The notes below the pieces were generated by a model, which searched no databases, had not been told where the DNA came from, and worked only from the letters and a program-made list of their open reading frames with translations. A DNA stretch of 42,681 nucleotides from Corallococcus terminator (GTDB lineage: Bacteria; Myxococcota; Myxococcia; Myxococcales; Myxococcaceae): the NCBI RefSeq assembly GCF_003611635.1, contig NZ_RAVZ01000036.1, forward strand, positions 1-42,681, given 5' to 3'. The position numbers and the translations under genes are program-made. The stretch's first letter is position 1; the number at the start of each line of letters is the position of its first letter. Shown piece after piece: positions 34,519 through 42,680 of this stretch.

Positions 34519-34557
34519 CGACGGGCCCGACACCGTGTGAGGGTGCCGGGCCCGTCG
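34519..34557 (-). terminator. Terminator of OsmC gene
   Basis: CGACGGGCCCG (34519-34529) and CGGGCCCGTCG (34547-34557) form an 11-bp stem around a 17-nt loop, 28 nt beyond the OsmC stop codon. TCGTCGTT follows on the minus strand. Confidence 0.75.
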
Positions 34558-34585
34558 CGGGGGAGCGTGTTGTGGGGGAGGCGAC

Positions 34586-35032
34586 CTATGCGGCCTTCAT
34601 GGACAGGTGGATGGGAGTGGCGTGGGCCAGGTTGTCGCTCACCGGGCAGCGGGTCTCGACCTCCGCAAGGAGCCGCGCGAGTTGTTCAGGGGTGGCGCCG
34701 CCGCGCACGTGGATGGTGGCGGTGAGGGACTGGTAGCCGGCGCGGACGTCCAGGCGGGTGCCGGCGAACTTCGCGGGGTTCAGGGCGCCCTGCACGGTGA
34801 TGTCGGTGCCGGTGACGGGGATGCCCAGCTCGCGGGCGATGAAGAAGGTCATGTAGTTCAGGCAGCCCGCGTGCGCCGCGAGGATGAAGTCGAGCGGGCT
34901 GGGGGCGCCGTTGAGGCCTCCCAGCTCCACGGGCTCGTCCATGAAGATCTTGAACGCCTGGGCCTCCGTGGTGCTGCGGGCCATGCTCTCCCCCACGGTG
35001 CGGACCTGTCCGGTGTACAGCGGCTGTGCCAT
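34586..35032 (-). CDS. OsmC family protein
   Basis: A 148-aa protein; ATG 35032 follows AGGAGG. It has the OsmC/Ohr fold: GGLNGAPSPLDFILAAHAGCLNYMTFFIARELGI with the first catalytic cysteine (Cys57) and ETRCPVSDNL with the second (near 129). OsmC and Ohr enzymes reduce organic hydroperoxides with these cysteines. The spacing and the AHAGC...RCPVSD pattern fit the wider OsmC family rather than Ohr. It is a monocistronic unit with its own terminator and a divergent small lipoprotein gene upstream. Confidence 0.9.
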   Translation of the reverse strand: MAQPLYTGQVRTVGESMARSTTEAQAFKIFMDEPVELGGLNGAPSPLDFILAAHAGCLNYMTFFIARELGIPVTGTDITVQGALNPAKFAGTRLDVRAGYQSLTATIHVRGGATPEQLARLLAEVETRCPVSDNLAHATPIHLSMKAA

Positions 35033-35152
35033 GACGTTGGCCTCCTGTCCTGGATACGGGAGCACGGGCGCTGGCAGGTCGTTCGGAGCGGAGCGGCCGG
35101 AAAAAAGCAGGGCGCCGCGCAACCTGTCGGGGCATCCCGGGTTGGACGGGGA

Positions 35153-35446
35153 ATGGATGCCCGGCGGCTGCTCACCCTTCCACTGCTCGCGCTGCTGGCG
35201 TGTGGAGATTCCTCACCGGAGGAGGACGCAAGCGCGTCGTGCGAGCCCGAGGCGCGAGGCGCCCACGACCCGGAGCGCTCCGGTCCGCTGGACGGAGCGC
35301 AGGGCCCGCGAGCGGGGACGCCCACGCTGGTGTGGACCGAGGGCTCCGACCTGCCGCTGGTGGGCACCGCGTCGTTCCAGCATGTGCTCCGCCACGGTTC
35401 CTTCGACCGCAAGGCTTCGTGGCGGGTCATCGCACCGGCCTGGTAG
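35153..35446 (+). CDS. Small putative lipoprotein
   Basis: A 97-aa protein beginning MDARRLLTLPLLALLACGDSS; the lipobox LLAC (Cys17) is clear. The mature part is acidic and Pro/Gly-rich, then TPTLVWTEGSDLPLVGTASFQHVLRHGS. I do not recognise a family. It starts 120 nt from the OsmC start and ends 6 nt before the convergent end of lanB. A role in lanthipeptide immunity is conceivable from location and lipid anchor, as LanI proteins are small lipoproteins, but it is not in the biosynthetic operon and is only speculation. Confidence 0.6.
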   Translation: MDARRLLTLPLLALLACGDSSPEEDASASCEPEARGAHDPERSGPLDGAQGPRAGTPTLVWTEGSDLPLVGTASFQHVLRHGSFDRKASWRVIAPAW

Positions 35447-35452
35447 GAGGGC

Positions 35453-38400
35453 TCAGGTCCGCTTCTTTTCTCGCGCCTGTCGGGACGTGTAGAGCCGGTG
35501 CAGGAAGTCGTAGAGGACCAGCTCCTGCGCCCGCGCGGCGGTCCGCAGCAGCCGGTTGGTGTGCATGTGGATGAGGCTCGCGGCCACGCGGTCCAGGGAC
35601 CGGGTCAGGCGGCCTTCCGTGGCGCACGCGCGCAGTTGCTCCGCCACCTTCGCCTGTCGTTCGGAGCGGCGTCGCAGCGCGGCGAGTCCCGGAGCGAGCG
35701 GTCCGTCGGAAGGCCACGGCCGCCACAGCAGTGACTCCAGCTCCTGGCGGTGCGTCCGGAACCGCTCTCCCAGGCGACGCTCGAAGGCCCCGTCCACCTG
35801 GAACTCCTGGCCGTAGCCCTGGCGCAGGTCCGCGAGCAACCGGCAGCGGCCCTCCAGGTCGAAGCCCAGGTCCGTGAGCAGCAGGTCGATGCCGCACAGG
35901 AGCAGCCGCCAGCGTGCGTCCGCGCCATCGTCCCCCGTCACCGCGTCGAGCAGCTCCAGCGCCGTCTCACTGTCCGCGTGGAACAACCGCTCCGCGAGCA
36001 GCAGGCCCGCGTCGCCGCCGTAGCGTTCGACCTCGCGCTCGTAGGTGTCCACCTGCACGCGGTGGACGAGTCCGTCCTGTCGCAGCGGGCGCAGCAATTC
36101 ATGGAGCCGCGCCAGGACCTCGGTGTGCAGCCGTCGCGGGTCGCCCTGGAAGCGCACGCGCAGGTGCCAGTCCGGGTCGCCGTAGCGCAGGAAGAACCAC
36201 TGGTGCGCGGCGCCGGAGGCGATGGCTTCGCGGGCCAGGGGCGCCACGGCTTCCGCCAGCACGCGGTCCGCGAGCGCCGTGCCGGTGTAGAGCTTGACGT
36301 ACAGCCACTCGGAGCCGGGCGGGAAGGAACGCTCCTGCTTCGGCGGCTTCGTGAGGCGCACGGTGGGCGCGGGCATGGCCGGTGCGTCGCGCACGAAGGG
36401 CACCACCACCTCGTGGACGAAGCGGCCTTCGGGGCCCTGGACGCACAGTCCCTCGTCGGTGGGCAGCTCCACCAACACCACCTCCGACTGGCGCCGCACC
36501 AGTTGAACGAAGGTGTCGATGCTGAGCACGTTGTCCAGGTCCACCGGCAACACGTTGTCGCGTTCCTCCAGGCCCACGGTGCGCGGCAGGCCCAGGCGCG
36601 CGCGCAACCGCTGCGCTTCACGGAAGCGCTCGGCGCCTTGCAGCTCCCCGAGTGCCTGGAGCGTGGACGCCTTGATGCGCCAGCGGGCGCGGTGGAGGAC
36701 CAGTCCTCGGCAGGTCACCCGGGGCAGGAACGCGCTGCTGGCGAGCGGCCCCCAGTGCCAACGCAGGCCGGGGCTCGCGCCCTGTTGCTGGAGCGTGCCC
36801 AGGAAGGTGTAGGGCCGCAGGTGCGCGCGGCCGAAGTTGTGGACGTGGGTGATGCGGGGAAGGACTTCACGTCCCAGCTTCGCGGAGCGCAGGACGATGC
36901 GGGAGCCCCGGACGGAGAGCAAGAGGTCGGTGAGCGGAAGCTGTTGCTCCGGCGGCGCACCCGAACGTCCCAGGAACACCAGCTCGTGTTCACGCAGCAC
37001 GGGACGGCAGAGGATGTTGCCCACGCGTCCTTCCGGCAGGTGCACCACCTCCGCGAAGACGGCCTCCGGATGCAGGGCCTCCTCCGCGCGCAGGTGCGCC
37101 TTCACGTGGCGCAGCAGCTCCGGGTCGCCATGGCAGAAGCGGCCCAGGAGCGCCGCCCCCGAGGGGCCAATCATCGAATCGAACACGAGCTGGAACCGCC
37201 CCGCGTCCACGTCCTCCTGGGACGCGGCCAGCACGGTCGCCATCACGGAGAAGGCCTCCGGCAGTGGCGCGGGACGCGGGTTCTCCATCGCCTGGAGGTC
37301 CGCGTCGTCCAGCTCCAGGGGACCGCCCGTGCGCAGCACCTCCGACAGCCGGTAGCTCAGGTGCGCCAGGCCCTTGCCCCAGGCGACGCGCTCCTCCGTG
37401 ACAGGGGCGGGGAATGCCAGGTCGCGCAGCAGGGGCGAGGCTTCCGCGGCCTCGGGATTCGCCAGCTCGAAGCCGACCCCCACGTCCTCGTCCAGGGCCT
37501 CCAGCAGGGGGACTTCGCGCTCCTCGTAGCGCCGGACGAAGGCTTCGCGGAAGCGCCGCAGGGTGGGCGAATCCGACGCCGGGCTCAGCCGGTGCATCAG
37601 GGCCACGCCCCGGGCCATCGCGTCCACCACGGCCGGGCCCAGGGTCAGCGCTTCGGCGGGCTTGCGCAGGTCCACCTGGAAGAGGCGGTTGGAGTCGACC
37701 GGGGCGGGAAGCGCCTCCAGGTCCTTCGCGAGCGCGCGGTAGTGCGACGGCTCCGCCCCCAGCGGTGAGGCATCCAGCGCCGTCAGCGCGCCCTGCACTC
37801 GATGGAGGACGCGGAAGGTGTCGGCCATGGCCGGCACGGACTCCAGGCGCGCGAGCAGCTCGCGCAGCGGCTCTGGCCCGGTGACGAGCGGCGCCAGCTC
37901 CGGAAGGAGGAGCTGATGCTCCACGAGCATGTCCACGTAGTCCCGGGCTTCGTCGGCGGACACGTCCGGGTCGGCGTCCACCAGGCCCTGGACGAGCGTC
38001 GCGAGCGAGGCGCCGGCTCGGGCCCGCTCCAGCGTGGCCTCCAGGTACGCGGTGGGCTCCACGCCGACGAGCTGGTAGGTGCGCGAGCCTCCCTCGCGGC
38101 GCGACTCCGCGTAGCGCAGCCGCCCCGCGGCCCGGTAGAGGCTGGAGTTGGGGCGGTAGCTCAGGGCCTCGCGCAGCGCGGGCAATGCGGCGAGCCGGTC
38201 CGTCAACGCATCGACGTAGTCCATGTCCAGCCGCGTGTGGCGGCGGTACGATTCGCGAGCGGACAACACCAGCCGCGTCGGTCCGGCGAGCGTGCCCAGG
38301 CTGTTGCCCGCGAAGAGGCCGAAGGGCGTCGAGCGCGAGGCCATGCGCTGCCAGTAGCGCACCAGCGTGCGCTCCAGCTTCTGTCCATGGTCACCGTCCG

Positions 38401-38683
38401 GTGCGCTCGTCCACGCGGACAGGTGCTCCTCCAGCGAAGGGGACGCGAGGAACAACGCCTCCCTCACCTCCGGGCGGGCAATCGCCGCCGACAGCCGGTC
38501 GCGCAGCAGGGCGCGGTCTCTCGCGAGAGCTGCTTCCTGTTCGGCGACCGGGGCCTCCGTGAAGCGGACCGCATGCAGGTCCTCACTCCAGGCCCGCAGC
38601 GCGTCGAAGGGCAGCAGCGGCGTGCGCAGGACGAAGAAGCCAGAAGGGGAGAAGCCTGACAGGGATGCGCGGGGCGGCGTCAT
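35453..38683 (-). CDS. lanB: Class I lanthipeptide dehydratase LanB (full length)
   Basis: A 1076-aa LanB. Class I LanB uses glutamyl-tRNA to glutamylate Ser/Thr of the precursor and eliminates glutamate to give Dha/Dhb. The N-terminal dehydratase domain (about 15-720) has RxSTPFGLFAG (residues 117-126), a family hallmark. The C-terminal elimination (SpaB_C) domain covers about 788-1065: EWLYVKLYTGTALADRVLAEAV, then WFFLRYGDPDWHLRVRFQG and VHRVQVDTYEREVERYGG. Both halves are in one protein, unlike split thiopeptide enzymes. The ATG at 38683 overlaps the lanC stop (ATGA), so they are translationally coupled, lanC first. It ends 6 nt from the small lipoprotein gene. Confidence 0.95.
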   Translation of the reverse strand: MTPPRASLSGFSPSGFFVLRTPLLPFDALRAWSEDLHAVRFTEAPVAEQEAALARDRALLRDRLSAAIARPEVREALFLASPSLEEHLSAWTSAPDGDHGQKLERTLVRYWQRMASRSTPFGLFAGNSLGTLAGPTRLVLSARESYRRHTRLDMDYVDALTDRLAALPALREALSYRPNSSLYRAAGRLRYAESRREGGSRTYQLVGVEPTAYLEATLERARAGASLATLVQGLVDADPDVSADEARDYVDMLVEHQLLLPELAPLVTGPEPLRELLARLESVPAMADTFRVLHRVQGALTALDASPLGAEPSHYRALAKDLEALPAPVDSNRLFQVDLRKPAEALTLGPAVVDAMARGVALMHRLSPASDSPTLRRFREAFVRRYEEREVPLLEALDEDVGVGFELANPEAAEASPLLRDLAFPAPVTEERVAWGKGLAHLSYRLSEVLRTGGPLELDDADLQAMENPRPAPLPEAFSVMATVLAASQEDVDAGRFQLVFDSMIGPSGAALLGRFCHGDPELLRHVKAHLRAEEALHPEAVFAEVVHLPEGRVGNILCRPVLREHELVFLGRSGAPPEQQLPLTDLLLSVRGSRIVLRSAKLGREVLPRITHVHNFGRAHLRPYTFLGTLQQQGASPGLRWHWGPLASSAFLPRVTCRGLVLHRARWRIKASTLQALGELQGAERFREAQRLRARLGLPRTVGLEERDNVLPVDLDNVLSIDTFVQLVRRQSEVVLVELPTDEGLCVQGPEGRFVHEVVVPFVRDAPAMPAPTVRLTKPPKQERSFPPGSEWLYVKLYTGTALADRVLAEAVAPLAREAIASGAAHQWFFLRYGDPDWHLRVRFQGDPRRLHTEVLARLHELLRPLRQDGLVHRVQVDTYEREVERYGGDAGLLLAERLFHADSETALELLDAVTGDDGADARWRLLLCGIDLLLTDLGFDLEGRCRLLADLRQGYGQEFQVDGAFERRLGERFRTHRQELESLLWRPWPSDGPLAPGLAALRRRSERQAKVAEQLRACATEGRLTRSLDRVAASLIHMHTNRLLRTAARAQELVLYDFLHRLYTSRQAREKKRT

Positions 38684-39957
38684 GGCGCGTCCGGGTTGGG
38701 GTGACGCAGGGACATGAGCATCATGCGATCCCAGGTGGGTTCCACCGGAGAGGTCGCCGCCAGCAGTGCCAGGGCGATGCCGGTGGCGCCCGCGAGCAGG
38801 CCCGGGTTGTCGGTCCAGCCTTCGGTGCCGTCGTCGAAGCGCTCCAGCGTGCGGAACCCGCCCACGCCCTGGCCGGGCCGCCAGTGCACGGTGATGAGCT
38901 GCGTGAACCAGAAGCGGGCCGCGGTTTCGAAGACGGCCTCCCCGGTCGTCTGGAAGAGCCGGTTGTAGAGGTGCACGAGTCCGGCGGCGCCATGACAGAG
39001 GCCGCCATCCTGCACGGAGCCGCCGTCGGTCCATCGCCGCGCGGACTCCCGGCAGAGCGCGAGGGCCTGGGCCTCCCACTCGGCGTGGCCCACGGCGCGC
39101 GCCAGCGTGTGCAGCCCGAGCGCCACGCCTGGATCGCCGTAGCACCATGCCGGACGGCGCGGCCACGTCAGGGGTTCGTGTTGGAGGCCCACGCGCGTGG
39201 GGAAGCGCGCGGACTGCGTGTCACTCCCGCGCCGGGACATGAACCACGTCCATCCGCCGTGCAGCAGTTCGCGTGCGGCCTCGACCCCGGAGGCCACCGC
39301 GCCGCCGAGGACGGTGAGCACTCCGCTGTTGCCGTGCGCCACGCCCAGGTTGAAGCCGCCCAGGGGTTGCGCCTCGCGAAGCCGCTCTTCCACGTGCTCG
39401 GGCAGGGTCTTCCACCGCAGGCCTTCCGGCGTCCGCTCCGCCAGCTCTCCGAGCCGTGCGACCACCGCTTCCAGACAGTGTCGGGCGCCGGCGCGAGGAA
39501 GGCGCTCCAGGGCATAGACACCCATGCCCACCAGTCCACTCACCAGGTCGTAGCGGTGCGGCCACGGCCGCGTCTGGAGGAAGTCACCGAGCGCGTCATC
39601 GATGTCCGTCAGCGGATCCGCGTCCGGTGATTCCGAAGGACGCTGCACCTGCTGGACGGCCCAGGCGATGCCCGTGAAGCCATCATAGAGGTCGGGGCCC
39701 AGCGTCTCGGAGGACAGCGCCTCCGTGGCGCGCTCCAGCAGGGCCTCCGCGGTGGCGCGATGCCGCGCGTCATCGTGGGCCCGGGCGAGCGCGTCAAACA
39801 ACACGGCGCGACCCGCTGCACCCCGTGCGAGCGAAGCCGCGAAGGGAGGCGTGGGTCGGACGTGCGCCAGCGCTTCGACGAGCGGCCCCAGCACCGCCAG
39901 GGCTTCCGCGTGCTCGACGCCCTGCAGCAGGGGTTTCCATGAAGGCGTCCTTCGCAT
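38680..39957 (-). CDS. lanC: Lanthipeptide cyclase LanC
   Basis: A 425-aa zinc enzyme that adds cysteine thiols to Dha/Dhb to form lanthionine rings. The alpha-toroid motifs are visible: YDLVSGLVG (Asp137), LGVAHGNSG (His208), WCYGDPG (zinc ligand Cys272) and GLCHGAAGL (zinc ligands Cys321 and His322), matching Asp141, His212, Cys284, Cys330 and His331 of NisC. ATG 39957 follows CAGGAACAACGAC. It is the first gene of the lanC-lanB operon, whose promoter must lie in the 224-bp spacer shared with the divergent precursor genes. Confidence 0.95.
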   Translation of the reverse strand: MRRTPSWKPLLQGVEHAEALAVLGPLVEALAHVRPTPPFAASLARGAAGRAVLFDALARAHDDARHRATAEALLERATEALSSETLGPDLYDGFTGIAWAVQQVQRPSESPDADPLTDIDDALGDFLQTRPWPHRYDLVSGLVGMGVYALERLPRAGARHCLEAVVARLGELAERTPEGLRWKTLPEHVEERLREAQPLGGFNLGVAHGNSGVLTVLGGAVASGVEAARELLHGGWTWFMSRRGSDTQSARFPTRVGLQHEPLTWPRRPAWCYGDPGVALGLHTLARAVGHAEWEAQALALCRESARRWTDGGSVQDGGLCHGAAGLVHLYNRLFQTTGEAVFETAARFWFTQLITVHWRPGQGVGGFRTLERFDDGTEGWTDNPGLLAGATGIALALLAATSPVEPTWDRMMLMSLRHPNPDAP

Positions 39958-40181
39958 GTCGTTGTTCCTGCTTTCTGGAAAGGGCCGCTGGAGCTTCATT
40001 CCCCCAGCGCACAAGGGAAATGAAATTCGGCGTTTGGGGGTTGAGCGGGGGAGCACTTGTTTGCTTGGGAAGCAGGTGTTTGACTGGGAACGCCTGACGA
40101 TGTCTGTCGGGTGTTGAAGGCCGCAGGCCGTCGCATTGTTTCCAGGTAGCGCCGTCGATGATTGCAACGAAAGGCGATGTC
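39958..40181. promoter_or_regulatory. Divergent control region of the lanthipeptide locus
   Basis: This spacer separates lanC (minus) from the first precursor gene (plus) and must hold both promoters. It is less GC-rich than its surroundings. A hairpin, CGCTGG (39986-39991) with CCAGCG (40004-40009), lies in the presumed lanC leader. I could not identify a convincing -35/-10 pair. Confidence 0.4.
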
Positions 40182-40331
40182 ATGGACAAGCAGACCCCGC
40201 AGAAGCCCCAGAAGCTGAGCCTGAAACGTGAGACCGTCCGCCTTCTGTCGAATCCGGGCGGAGAGTTGAAGCCTCACAAGGAACTCACGACGCCCATTTG
40301 TACCGAGGGCGGCCCGAGATGTGACCTCTGA
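40182..40331 (+). CDS. lanA1: Class I lanthipeptide precursor peptide 1
   Basis: A 49-aa peptide; ATG 40182 follows AAAGG. The leader (residues 1-27) is lysine-rich and holds KLSLKRETVRLLS (11-23), matching the KLxLxKETIxxL leader motif of class I precursors with LanB partners. NPGG (24-27) may mark cleavage. The core (about 28-49) ends TTPICTEGGPRCDL: Thr36, Thr37 and Thr41 are dehydratable and Cys40 and Cys47 are nucleophiles. Thr37-Pro-Ile-Cys40 can close a four-residue ring like nisin ring B and Thr41-Cys47 a seven-residue ring. Located head-to-head with lanC. Confidence 0.9.
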   Translation: MDKQTPQKPQKLSLKRETVRLLSNPGGELKPHKELTTPICTEGGPRCDL

Positions 40332-40342
40332 GGGCCAACGCC

Positions 40343-40492
40343 ATGGACAAACAAGATACGCAGAAGTCGAAGAAGCTGAGCCTGAAGCGCGAGACCGTCC
40401 GCCTGCTGTCGAATCCGGGCGGAGAGTTGAAGGCACTCAAGGAAGCCACGAGTCCCAACTGCACCGAGTTTGGCCCGAGGTGTGACCCCTGA
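40343..40492 (+). CDS. lanA2: Class I lanthipeptide precursor peptide 2
   Basis: A 49-aa tandem paralogue 11 nt downstream; ATG 40343 follows GAGGG. The leader residues 11-30 are identical to copy 1 (KLSLKRETVRLLS, then NPGGELK), while the N-terminal tip and core differ. The core ends ATSPNCTEFGPRCDP: Thr36, Ser37, Thr41, Cys40 and Cys47 align exactly with copy 1. The conserved positions are those needed for two rings; Ser37 would give lanthionine where copy 1 gives methyllanthionine. This looks like a two-product system or a diversified pair. A hairpin terminator follows at once. Confidence 0.9.
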   Translation: MDKQDTQKSKKLSLKRETVRLLSNPGGELKALKEATSPNCTEFGPRCDP

Positions 40493-40497
40493 TGTTC

Positions 40498-40557
40498 CTC
40501 ACGGGCCCCCGGGTCCGTGAGTCCTTGCCGGAGGGGAAGCGCAAGCCTCTCCTCCGG
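40498..40557 (+). terminator. Two hairpins after the precursor genes
   Basis: CTCACGG (40498-40504) pairs with CCGTGAG (40515-40521) around a 10-nt loop, 6 nt after the stop codon. A second stem follows: CCGGAGG (40528-40534) with CCTCCGG (40551-40557). They probably stop transcription of the precursor operon before the MFS gene. Confidence 0.7.
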
Positions 40558-40877
40558 TAGTCACCCGTCGCGGTACGCTTCCCAGTCCGACGGAGGGCTC
40601 CCCCGGCTTCGCGTCAGACGGTGACGCATGCGCTCGGGGTCGAGCGGCTTCGGTGTCATGGGCGTCTGGCTGGCGGCTCGAGCCTCTTCCTTTGAGAAGG
40701 GGCCTGCGCATACACAACAAGCAATCGCGCTTCGGGGTCGTGGCTCGTGGGGACGGCAGTGTTGATGAGTCTGAAGTCCAGGGCGTCCGGGCGGGCAGGT
40801 TCGCAGGAGAGTCGATAGAAGGAACGGAGCGTCCCGCCTTCCCCGGGGACGTGGGGAGGCCTCTCCCGGGGGAGTCG
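40558..40877. other. Non-coding spacer before MFS gene
   Basis: A 320-nt stretch in which I see no gene with convincing start, codon bias or domain. It presumably contains the MFS promoter and leader. Confidence 0.4.
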
Positions 40878-42236
40878 GTGGGCACCGTGGCGTCTCAACA
40901 GCGGCTCGTCCTGGCCATCGCCGTCCTGGCTTCGCTCGTGACGTTCCTGGATGGAGCCATCATCAACGTCGCGCTGCCGGCGATGGTCCGGGACCTGGGC
41001 GGCGGCCTCACGCTCCAGCAGTGGGTGGTGGATGCCTATCTCATCACCCTGGGCTCGCTGATGCTGGTCGCGGGCTCGCTGTCGGATGCGTTTGGACGCA
41101 AGCGCATCCTGGGGCTCGGACTCCTGGGCTTTGGCGCCACGTCACTCCTCTGCGCGCTGGCTCCCACCGGGGCCGTGCTCATCCTCGCGCGGGGGCTTCA
41201 GGGCGCCACGGGCGCGCTGCTGGTGCCGGGTTCGCTCGCGCTCATCCTGGCCTTCTTCTCCGGCCCCGAGCAGGCCCGGGCGATTGGCTCCTGGACCGGG
41301 TGGACGGGCGGCGCGTTCATCGCGGGGCCGCTGGCGGGCGGGCTGCTGGTGGACACCGTGGGCTGGCGGTGGATCTTCGGCATCAACGTCCTGCCCATCG
41401 CGCTGACGCTGATGCTGCTCGCGCGGCTGGAGGAACCGCCCCGGCCGGCGGGGGCGCGCATCGATTTCCTGGGCGCGGTCCTGGCATGTGTGGGATTGGG
41501 CGGCCCCGTCTATGCACTCATCGAACAGGCGAAGGTGGGCTGGATGCACCCTTCGGTGTGGCTCTCCCTGGGCGTGGGCGTGCCTTCGTTCATCGCGTTC
41601 CTGGTGCAGGAGAAGCGCACCGCGCATCCGATGATGCCGCTGGGCCTGTTCCGGGAGCGGAACTTCTGGGTGGGCAACCTCGCCACCACGGCCATCTATG
41701 GCGCGCTGTCGCTGGGCATGTTCGTCATCACGCTCTTCCTCCAGGAGGTGGGGGGCTTTCGCGCGACGACGGCGGGCCTGGTGCTGATGCCGACCACGGT
41801 CCTCATGTTGCTGCTGTCGTCGGTGTTCGGCGGGCTCGCCGGACGCCTGGGACCGAGGGTGTTCATGGCGGTGGGGCCGTGCCTGGCGGGTGTGGGGTTC
41901 CTGCTGATGCTCAACGTCGGCGCGCCGTTGAACTTCTGGACGCAGATGCTGCCGGGCGTCCTCGTGTTCGGGATGGGGCTGACGATGACGGTCGCGCCGC
42001 TGACGGCGGCGGTGCTCGGGTCCGTCCGAAGCGAGCAGGCTGGCATCGGCTCGGCCATCAACAACGCCGTCTCCCGGGTCGCGGGGCTCATCGCCATCGC
42101 GTTCACGGGGCTCATCGTGGGCCCGCGGCTGGATGTCGCGGGCTTCCACCGGGTGATGCTCACCACCGCCGCCCTGCTCATCCTGGGCGGAGGCATCTCC
42201 GCCCTGGGCATCCGCAACCCGCCGCGGAAGGCCTGA
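40878..42236 (+). CDS. MFS transporter, DHA2 family (EmrB/QacA-like)
   Basis: About 452 aa from GTG 40878 (GTG 40887 is a close alternative). Fourteen hydrophobic segments are expected from the length and pattern. LVTFLDGAIINVALPAMVRDLG is motif D1 of the 14-TM DHA2 family and SLSDAFGRKRILGLG is motif A. GLTMTVAPLTAAVLGSVRSEQAGIGSAINNAVSRVAG near the C-terminus is also typical. It should export drugs or metabolites in exchange for protons. It lies 385 nt after the precursor peptides, separated by terminators, so an exporter role for the lanthipeptide is possible but unsupported; LanT proteins are ABC transporters. Confidence 0.9.
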   Translation: MGTVASQQRLVLAIAVLASLVTFLDGAIINVALPAMVRDLGGGLTLQQWVVDAYLITLGSLMLVAGSLSDAFGRKRILGLGLLGFGATSLLCALAPTGAVLILARGLQGATGALLVPGSLALILAFFSGPEQARAIGSWTGWTGGAFIAGPLAGGLLVDTVGWRWIFGINVLPIALTLMLLARLEEPPRPAGARIDFLGAVLACVGLGGPVYALIEQAKVGWMHPSVWLSLGVGVPSFIAFLVQEKRTAHPMMPLGLFRERNFWVGNLATTAIYGALSLGMFVITLFLQEVGGFRATTAGLVLMPTTVLMLLLSSVFGGLAGRLGPRVFMAVGPCLAGVGFLLMLNVGAPLNFWTQMLPGVLVFGMGLTMTVAPLTAAVLGSVRSEQAGIGSAINNAVSRVAGLIAIAFTGLIVGPRLDVAGFHRVMLTTAALLILGGGISALGIRNPPRKA

Positions 42237-42251
42237 GCCGCGGCGGCGGTG

Positions 42252-42680
42252 TCAGTCCTCGCGGGGACCCATGGAGAAGTACACGGCCTCGGTCCCCAGG
42301 TTGAAGGTGTCCCCGTCCGCGATCTTCTGGCGCTTGATGCGCTGATGGTTGATCCAGGTCCCGTTCGAGGAACCCAGGTCCTCGATGAAGAAGTCGTTGC
42401 CCACGCGCACGACGGCCGCGTGCTCACGGGAGACCCTGCCGGACTTCACCACCAGGCTGCACGTCGGGCCGCGTCCGAGCGTGAAGCGCTCCACGTCCAT
42501 CATCGTGGCGGGACCGTCCGGCGACAGGCGGACGAACAACTCCAGCCTCGGGGGCGCCTTGACGGCCTTGGCGGGGTCGGACCGCTTGCCTACGTCCGTG
42601 GGGATGTCCAGGACGTCGTCCTCGTCCTCCACGGGCGCAGGAACGGGGGCGGGGACCACCCGGCCTCGGGTGGGCTTCAT
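42252..42680 (-). CDS. FHA domain protein
   Basis: A 142-aa protein from ATG 42680, at the window edge, so a longer N-terminus cannot be excluded. Residues 1-45 are Pro/Asp-rich and disordered (DDVLDIPTDVGKRSD). The FHA domain (about 48-138) has FTLGRGPTCSLVV, GRVSREHAAVV and FIEDLGSSNGTWINHQRI, that is the GR, SxxH and N residues that bind phosphothreonine. Such proteins act with Ser/Thr kinases, abundant in myxobacteria. It ends 15 nt from the convergent MFS gene. Confidence 0.9.
   Translation of the reverse strand: MKPTRGRVVPAPVPAPVEDEDDVLDIPTDVGKRSDPAKAVKAPPRLELFVRLSPDGPATMMDVERFTLGRGPTCSLVVKSGRVSREHAAVVRVGNDFFIEDLGSSNGTWINHQRIKRQKIADGDTFNLGTEAVYFSMGPRED

Noticed and set aside
35750-37768. 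Long plus-strand open frame opposite lanB, with many Arg, His, Gln and Val residues
   Set aside because: It is an antisense shadow created by high GC codon bias of lanB, whose domains are unmistakable. Similar shadows lie opposite most genes here.
40040-40080. Possible sigma-54 promoter (GAGCACTTGTTTGC) upstream of the precursors
   Set aside because: The GG and GC elements are off the required spacing by one base, so the match to TGGCAC-N5-TTGC fails.
40499-40885. Minus-strand 128-aa frame between precursors and MFS gene
   Set aside because: Ser/Pro/Arg-rich composition with no domain; it runs antisense across the terminator hairpins and the MFS start.
40878-42236. MFS transporter as dedicated lanthipeptide exporter
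   Set aside because: Two hairpins and a 385-nt gap separate it from the precursors, and known lanthipeptide exporters are ABC type. Kept as an unproven possibility only.
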